Of a DNA stretch of 9,440 nucleotides, positions 5,446 to 9,440 are shown piece by piece. The position numbers were made by a program, and so were the translations under genes. A model generated the notes under the pieces. It searched no databases and was not told where the DNA came from. It saw only the letters and a program-made list of their open reading frames with translations. Origin of the DNA: an uncultured Microbacteriaceae bacterium (lineage in GTDB: Bacteria; Actinomycetota; Actinomycetes; Actinomycetales; Microbacteriaceae); contig CAMLMQ010000112.1 in NCBI GenBank assembly GCA_946481135.1, positions 1 to 9,440 of the forward strand, given 5' to 3'. The first letter of the stretch is position 1; the number at the start of each line of letters is the position of its first letter.

Positions 5446-6396
5446 TCACACCTGATCCTTCGGGCACCAGTAGAGGTTGCGGGTCGCCATGACGGCCGTC
5501 GCGATCGGCGTGCCGCACACCCGGCACGGCTCGCCGGCGCGGTGGTAGACCCAGTGGCGGTCGTCGCGGGATGCCTTCGCCGCGGCGAGCGCGTCGCCCT
5601 CCAAGCCGTCCATGGTGAGCATCTGCCCGGTCTCGACGCCGACCGTGAGCAGGTGCACCCAGTCGCGCCACAGGTCGCGCAGCAGTTCCTCGGGGATGGT
5701 CGATCCCGGTCGATAGGGGTCGAGCCGGGCGCGGAACAGCAGCTCGGCACGGTAGACGTTGCCGATGCCGGCGACGACCTCCTGGTCCATGAGCAGTTGC
5801 CCGATCGCGACCTTGCGCCGCCGCACGTTCGCGACGAACTGCTCCTCCCCGTCGGGATCGACGAGCGGGTCGGGGCCGAGGCGCGCGATCGTCGCGTCGA
5901 CCTCGTCGGGCGTCTGCACCTCGCAGGCGGTGGGGCCGCGCAGGTCGGCGACGGCGGTCGGGGTCAGCAGGCGTACCCGCACCTGGCCGACGGGCGGCGG
6001 CGGCCACTCCCCCACGTCGCCCTGCACCTGCTCCGACTCCGCCATCCGCAGGCGCGTGCGGCGCGGGGCGCCGATCGACCACGGCGAGTCCTCGTTGGCT
6101 CCGACGACCCCCGCGGCACGACCCCCGTTCTCGGCGGGAGAGAGCGCCGCCACGGCGATGTCGCCCGCGAAGTCCCACGCCCCGTACATCCCGAGGTGCA
6201 CCCGCAGCCAGAGGTGATGGTCGAACTCGAGGAACAGCTGCTTGCCGACCGCCCGTGACTGCACGATCGCATGGCCGTCGAGTCGCGCCGCGCCCGCGGC
6301 GAAGCGTCCCTGCGGCGACGACACCGCGACCGGCACGCCGGTGAAGGATCGCGCGAACTGCCGGGCGATCCGGTGGACGGAGTGTCCCTCGGGCAC
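5446..6396 (-). CDS. nei: Fpg/Nei-family DNA glycosylase/AP lyase (Nei type)
   Basis: This 316-residue base-excision repair enzyme removes oxidised bases and nicks the abasic site. After Met removal the N-terminus is PEGH, with the catalytic Pro and Glu and the Nei-type MPEGHSVHR rather than the Fpg-type MPELPE. Catalytic K52 lies in AVGKQLFLEF. The helix-two-turn-helix region is VVAGIGNVYRAELLFRARLDP (208-228). A C-terminal zinc-finger region has C291-x2-C294 and C311, but CPKDQV puts D314 where the fourth Cys normally is. A polar stretch at about 88-138 makes it longer than most Nei proteins. The start is GTG (6396-6394), only 3 bases after the rpiB stop. The closest family memory is mycobacterial Nei1, also adjacent to rpiB. 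Confidence 0.93.
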   Translation of the reverse strand: MPEGHSVHRIARQFARSFTGVPVAVSSPQGRFAAGAARLDGHAIVQSRAVGKQLFLEFDHHLWLRVHLGMYGAWDFAGDIAVAALSPAENGGRAAGVVGANEDSPWSIGAPRRTRLRMAESEQVQGDVGEWPPPPVGQVRVRLLTPTAVADLRGPTACEVQTPDEVDATIARLGPDPLVDPDGEEQFVANVRRRKVAIGQLLMDQEVVAGIGNVYRAELLFRARLDPYRPGSTIPEELLRDLWRDWVHLLTVGVETGQMLTMDGLEGDALAAAKASRDDRHWVYHRAGEPCRVCGTPIATAVMATRNLYWCPKDQV

Positions 6397-6399
6397 GGC

Positions 6400-6885
6400 T
6401 CAGACGATCTCGTGCCCGGCGATGGCCCCGGTGGTCTCGTATTCCGCGAGTTGCGCGATGCGTCGCGCGTGCCGCTCCTCGCCCGAGAACGGCGTCGTGA
6501 TGAAGGCGTCGATGAACCGCTTGATCTCCTCGAAGGAGTGCTGGCGTGCCCCGATCGCGATGACGTTCGCCGCGTTGTGCTCGCGCGCGAGTTCGGCGGT
6601 CGCGATGCTCCAGACGAGAGCGGCGCGGATGCCGCGCACCTTGTTCGCGGCGATCTGCTCGCCGTTGCCCGATCCGCCGAACACGATGCCGAGGGCGGCG
6701 ACACCGGCCTCCTCGTCGCGCACGACGGCGCGGGCGGCATTGATGCAGAACGACGGATAGTCGTCGAGCGGGTCGTATTCGGTGGGTCCGTGATCGACGA
6801 CCTCGAACCCCTGCGCCGCGAGGTGGTGCTGCAGATCGGTCGAGAATTCCAGACCCGCGTGGTCGGTGCCGAGATGGATGCGCAT
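6400..6885 (-). CDS. rpiB: ribose-5-phosphate isomerase B
   Basis: This 161-residue enzyme interconverts ribose 5-phosphate and ribulose 5-phosphate in the non-oxidative pentose phosphate pathway. It carries the substrate motif GTDHAG (D8, H9), the phosphate-binding and catalytic loop GGSGNGEQIAANK with S72 and E76, and REHN with H104. A Ser instead of Cys in GGSGNGEQ marks the actinobacterial subtype, in which Glu serves as the base. The C-terminal extension past about residue 145 is short. It is the first gene of the rpiB-nei-paiB-amidohydrolase operon. A TAGGCT -10 box lies 9 bases before the ATG, giving a nearly leaderless message. No Shine-Dalgarno is needed or clearly present. Confidence 0.97.
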   Translation of the reverse strand: MRIHLGTDHAGLEFSTDLQHHLAAQGFEVVDHGPTEYDPLDDYPSFCINAARAVVRDEEAGVAALGIVFGGSGNGEQIAANKVRGIRAALVWSIATAELAREHNAANVIAIGARQHSFEEIKRFIDAFITTPFSGEERHARRIAQLAEYETTGAIAGHEIV

Positions 6886-6894
6886 GGTGCCGCC

Positions 6895-6900
6895 AGCCTA
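6895..6900 (-). promoter_or_regulatory. -10 box for the rpiB operon
   Basis: On the minus strand TAGGCT (6900-6895) stands 9 bases before the rpiB ATG at 6885. The expected transcription start is 1-4 bases before the ATG, so the message is leaderless or nearly so. It is identical to the box at 294-299. No convincing -35 is visible. Inferred from consensus and position. Confidence 0.5.
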
Positions 6901-6964
6901 CGACGCCGGGTGCGACTCCAGCCCCTTGCCGCGGGCGGAGGAGAGGGGGAGAATCGCCGCAGAC

Positions 6965-7010
6965 GGCGTCGGCGGGGTCGCCCTGGACCCCGTCGGCGCT
7001 CCAGGGGAGG
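6965..7010 (+). promoter_or_regulatory. leader hairpin with loop complementary to the Shine-Dalgarno
   Basis: Bases 6965-6979 pair with 6986-7000 to give a 15-bp stem (12 Watson-Crick and 3 G-T pairs) closed by a 6-base loop GCCCTG. Immediately after it comes the Shine-Dalgarno AGGGGAGG (7003-7010). CCCTGG (6981-6986, loop plus one stem base) is exactly complementary to CCAGGG (7001-7006), which includes part of the Shine-Dalgarno, so an alternative pairing could block ribosome binding. CTCC (6999-7002) could also pair with GGAG (7006-7009). A possible promoter, TTGCCG (6926-6931) with a 17-base spacer and GAGAAT (6949-6954), would place the hairpin in the transcript. High GC makes chance stems common, so function is unproven. 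Confidence 0.45.
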
Positions 7011-7016
7011 TTGAGC

Positions 7017-7685
7017 GTGATCGAGCCGAAGACGGCACCCGACGGGATGCCGATGCTGTCGCGGGGCAAGCATCGGTCGGCGAAGAGCGGCGCGTGCTTC
7101 ATGGAGTTCGCGTCCTACCTCGCGGGCGAACCGTGGAGCGACTCCCCGCACTGCACCGATCCGATGCTCGCCCACCTGGCGCGAGCCGTGAACGACCAGT
7201 TGAGCGACGCCCGGCGCTCGCAGATCGCCCCCGAGATCCCGCGGGTGATCGGCCTGCGGGGCGACCACCGCATCCTCGCCCCCGTCGTCGCGCTGCGGGC
7301 GGCGGCGACCGCGCTGCCCGTCGTCGCCGCGGGTCGCCAGCAGGCGCTCGCCGCCGCACTGCTGAGTCTCCCCCGCCTCGTGCCGGAGGGGCTCCCGGAG
7401 CGGCTGCGCACCGACATCGACGCGGCACTCGCCGCCGTGCCGCAGGCGACCGCGTGGGCCGAGAAGCACCTGCGCACGCATCCGGTGCGTGAGCGCGACC
7501 TGCGCAAGGGGGCGAGCGCGGTCGTCGTGCAGCTCGCCACCACGGGGATCGTCGCGGCGTGCACCGCCGACCCGGAGGCGTTGCTCGTCGAGCTGCTGCG
7601 CACCGCGATCACCGACGTCGAGGACGTGCTCAGCACGCCCGAGGTCGACGCGGCGCCCGAGCGGCGCATGCTGCAGCACGCCTGA
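7017..7685 (+). CDS. uncharacterised actinobacterial protein with a Cys-containing N-terminal motif
   Basis: This 222-residue protein has no catalytic domain that I recognise. The striking part is the N-terminal stretch with RGKHRSAKSGACFMEFASYL, then AGEPWSDSPHCTDPML. The general pattern is (H/K)xxxxxGxCxMExxxxLAGExxSDxPxC, with C27 and C46 here, and E30 and D42 between them. I recall this pattern from a broad set of unannotated bacterial and phage proteins; metal or nucleotide binding could be guessed but is not shown. The remainder is Ala/Leu-rich and probably helical, with no membrane segment or signal peptide. GTG 7017 is preferred because AGGGGAGG ends 6 bases before it; TTG 7011 in the same frame abuts the Shine-Dalgarno. 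It is divergent from rpiB and ends 37 bp before pepN. In mycobacteria a DsbA-like gene lies between rpiB and pepN. Confidence 0.8.
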   Translation: MIEPKTAPDGMPMLSRGKHRSAKSGACFMEFASYLAGEPWSDSPHCTDPMLAHLARAVNDQLSDARRSQIAPEIPRVIGLRGDHRILAPVVALRAAATALPVVAAGRQQALAAALLSLPRLVPEGLPERLRTDIDAALAAVPQATAWAEKHLRTHPVRERDLRKGASAVVVQLATTGIVAACTADPEALLVELLRTAITDVEDVLSTPEVDAAPERRMLQHA

Positions 7686-7710
7686 GCATTCCCGCGCCCG
7701 TCGCGCCGGA

Positions 7711-7716
7711 TATCGT
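7711..7716 (+). promoter_or_regulatory. -10 box for leaderless pepN transcription
   Basis: TATCGT (7711-7716) fits TAnnnT and lies 6 bases before the ATG at 7723, so the message would start at or one base before the A of the start codon. No Shine-Dalgarno is present upstream. pepN would thus have its own promoter in the 37-bp gap after the preceding gene. Inference from spacing; no clear -35 is visible. Confidence 0.5.
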
Positions 7717-7722
7717 GGTCGG

Positions 7723-9440
7723 ATGCCAGGAGAGAACCTCACCCGCATCGAAGCCCAGGAGCGCGCCGCGCTCGTCGCCGTCGAGTCCTACGACATCCAC
7801 CTGGACCTGACGACGGGCCCCGAGACGTTCCGGTCGACCACGACCGTCGTCTTCACGGCCACCCCGGGCGCCTCGACCTTCATCGACGCGCTCACCGCGA
7901 AGGTGCACGCGATCACCCTCAACGGGTCGTCGGTGGATGTGTCCGCCGCCGACGGCGCCCGCATCGCGCTCGACGGCCTCGCCGCGTCGAACACGCTCGT
8001 CGTCGACGCCGACTTCGCGTACACGAACACGGGCGAGGGCCTCCACCGCTTCGTCGACCCCGTCGACGGCGAGGTGTACCTCTACTCGCAGTTCGAGGTG
8101 CCCGACAGCCGCCGGGTGTTCGCGGTGTTCGAGCAGCCCGACCTCAAGGCGACGTTCGCGTTCACCGTGACGGCGCCCGAGAACTGGGTCGTCGTCTCCA
8201 ACTCCCCCACCCCTGAGCCGGTCGACGGCGTGTGGACGTTCGAGCCCACGCCGCGCATCTCGTCGTACATCACCGCGATCGTCGCCGGTCCGTACGCGTC
8301 GGTGCACAGCGAGCTCACCTCGTCGAGCGGCCGCGTCATCCCGCTCGGCGTCTACGCGCGCCAGTCGCTCATGCAGTACCTCGACGCCGACTACGTGTTC
8401 GACATCACCCGGCGCGGGTTCGAGTACTTCGAGCAGAAGTTCGGCTACCCCTACCCGTTCGCGAAGTACGACCAGCTCTTCGTGCCCGAGTTCAACGCCG
8501 GCGCGATGGAGAACGCGGGCGCCGTGACCTTCACCGAGACCTACGTCTTCCGGTCGAAGGTGACGGATGCCATCAAGGAGCGCCGCGTCGTCACGATCCT
8601 GCACGAGCTCGCCCACATGTGGTTCGGCGACCTCGTGACGATGAAGTGGTGGAACGACCTGTGGCTCAACGAGTCGTTCGCCGAGTGGGCGTCGACGATC
8701 GCGACCGCCGAAGCCACCGAGTGGACCGAGGCCTGGGCGACGTTCCAGGCGATGGAGAAGAGCTGGGCCTACAAGCAGGACCAGCTGCCGTCGACGCACC
8801 CGATCGTCGCGACGATCAACGACCTCGAAGACGTGCAGGTCAACTTCGACGGCATCACGTACGCCAAGGGCGGGTCGGTGCTCAAGCAGCTCGCCGCGTT
8901 CGTCGGCATCGACGAGTTCTTCGCGGGCGTCGGCGCCTACTTCCGCAAGTACGAGTACCAGAACACCGAGCTGAACGATCTGCTGCGCGAGCTCGAGGCC
9001 ACCTCGGGCCGCGACCTCGCGACCTGGTCGAAGCTGTGGCTCGAGACGGCCGGCGTCAACACCCTCAAGCCGGTCGTCGAGACCGACGCCGACGGCGTGA
9101 TCACGCGCTTCGAGATCACGCAGACGGCGATCGACGAGCAGCCCACGATCCGCCCGCACCGCCTCGCGATCGGGTTCTACGACGTCGCCGACGGCGAGCC
9201 GAACGCGGGCGTCGACGGCGACCTGTCGCCGAAGGTCGTGCGCACGCACCGGCTCGAACTCGACATCCCCGCGGAAGGCTCGACCGCCGTGCCCGAGCTC
9301 GTCGGGATGCGCCGCCCCGCGCTCATCCTGCTCAACGACGACGACCTCGCCTACGCGAAGATCCGCATGGACGACGCCTCGTGGCAGTTCGCGATCGACA
9401 AGCTCGCCGACATCGAGGAGCCGCTCGCGCGCGCCCTCGT
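7723..9440 (+). CDS. pepN: aminopeptidase N (M1 zinc metallopeptidase), 5' part
   Basis: The frame runs from ATG 7723 to the window end without a stop, giving 572 of an expected 840-860 residues. M1 aminopeptidases remove N-terminal residues from peptides in the cytoplasm. An N-terminal beta-domain (about 1-200) precedes the catalytic domain. The exopeptidase motif is GAMEN (260-264), and the zinc site is HELAH (H294, E295, H298) with E317 in NESFAEW, giving the HExxH-x18-E spacing. The transition-state Tyr is Y380 in GITYAKGGSVL. The C-terminal superhelical domain (ERAP1_C-like) begins near residue 530 and is truncated. No signal peptide is seen. It is known as an rpiB/nei neighbour in mycobacteria, so the linkage is old. 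Confidence 0.97.
   Translation, partial: MPGENLTRIEAQERAALVAVESYDIHLDLTTGPETFRSTTTVVFTATPGASTFIDALTAKVHAITLNGSSVDVSAADGARIALDGLAASNTLVVDADFAYTNTGEGLHRFVDPVDGEVYLYSQFEVPDSRRVFAVFEQPDLKATFAFTVTAPENWVVVSNSPTPEPVDGVWTFEPTPRISSYITAIVAGPYASVHSELTSSSGRVIPLGVYARQSLMQYLDADYVFDITRRGFEYFEQKFGYPYPFAKYDQLFVPEFNAGAMENAGAVTFTETYVFRSKVTDAIKERRVVTILHELAHMWFGDLVTMKWWNDLWLNESFAEWASTIATAEATEWTEAWATFQAMEKSWAYKQDQLPSTHPIVATINDLEDVQVNFDGITYAKGGSVLKQLAAFVGIDEFFAGVGAYFRKYEYQNTELNDLLRELEATSGRDLATWSKLWLETAGVNTLKPVVETDADGVITRFEITQTAIDEQPTIRPHRLAIGFYDVADGEPNAGVDGDLSPKVVRTHRLELDIPAEGSTAVPELVGMRRPALILLNDDDLAYAKIRMDDASWQFAIDKLADIEEPLARAL

Noticed and set aside
7011..7016. TTG start for the uncharacterised protein
   Set aside because: TTG directly abuts the Shine-Dalgarno AGGGGAGG, leaving no spacer; GTG at 7017 has a proper 6-base spacing.
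5964..7748. 594-residue open frame on - spanning nei, rpiB and the 7017 gene
   Set aside because: It crosses three supported genes and is low-complexity Ser/Arg/Pro; typical of antisense and out-of-frame sequence at high GC.
7630..9249. 539-residue open frame on - opposite pepN
   Set aside because: It is dominated by Val, Asp, Glu, Arg and Gly with no recognisable motif. The + strand frame has complete M1 aminopeptidase motifs.
1..9440. Defence system, CRISPR array, prophage or insertion sequence
   Set aside because: No regularly spaced repeats, transposase, integrase, nuclease-toxin or phage structural genes were found. All substantial coding regions are chromosomal housekeeping or stress genes plus one unknown.

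Overview
The window looks like a piece of a high-GC actinobacterial chromosome, most likely from the Microbacteriaceae or a near relative. The evidence is the GC-rich third codon positions throughout, several -10 boxes of the TAnnnT type placed right at start codons (leaderless transcription), and the gene neighbourhood: rpiB next to a Nei-type DNA glycosylase and close to pepN, an arrangement also known from mycobacteria. Almost all of it is ordinary, densely packed chromosomal sequence. No rRNA, tRNA, CRISPR array, transposase, phage gene or defence system is visible.

Layout. Bases 1-273 hold the 3' end of an ArsR-type metal(loid)-responsive repressor (+). Bases 306-500 hold a tiny two-helix PLDc_N-like membrane protein (+). 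It converges on a two-component system on the minus strand: a membrane histidine kinase (2635-1241) and its LuxR-type response regulator (1232-576), which form an operon. Two overlapping hairpins fill the convergent gap (511-565). A divergent intergenic region (about 2636-2841) carries two dyads and the dps promoter, and dps (2842-3330, +) has all five ferroxidase ligands. A nearly perfect 29-bp inverted repeat (3340-3420) separates dps from the tail of a tight four-gene minus-strand operon. In transcription order that operon is rpiB (6885-6400), nei-type glycosylase (6396-5446), PaiB-family FMN-binding protein (5444-4824) and YtcJ-like amidohydrolase (4827-3445). Divergent from rpiB is an uncharacterised 222-residue protein (7017-7685, +), preceded by a long leader hairpin whose loop is complementary to its Shine-Dalgarno sequence. 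Last is the M1 aminopeptidase pepN (7723 onward, +), cut by the window end.

Functional themes are stress and maintenance: metal sensing, iron storage and DNA protection (Dps), repair of oxidised bases (Nei), pentose-phosphate metabolism (RpiB) and peptide turnover (PepN). The most interesting structural signals are three. First, a short palindromic element lies in the same reading frame inside two unrelated proteins, the histidine kinase and the amidohydrolase; it encodes SSS...R(I/V)ET both times. Second, there is the structured leader plus conserved-Cys protein of unknown function at 6965-7685. Third, there is the large inverted repeat between dps and the amidohydrolase. Nothing here amounts to an obviously new multi-gene system.
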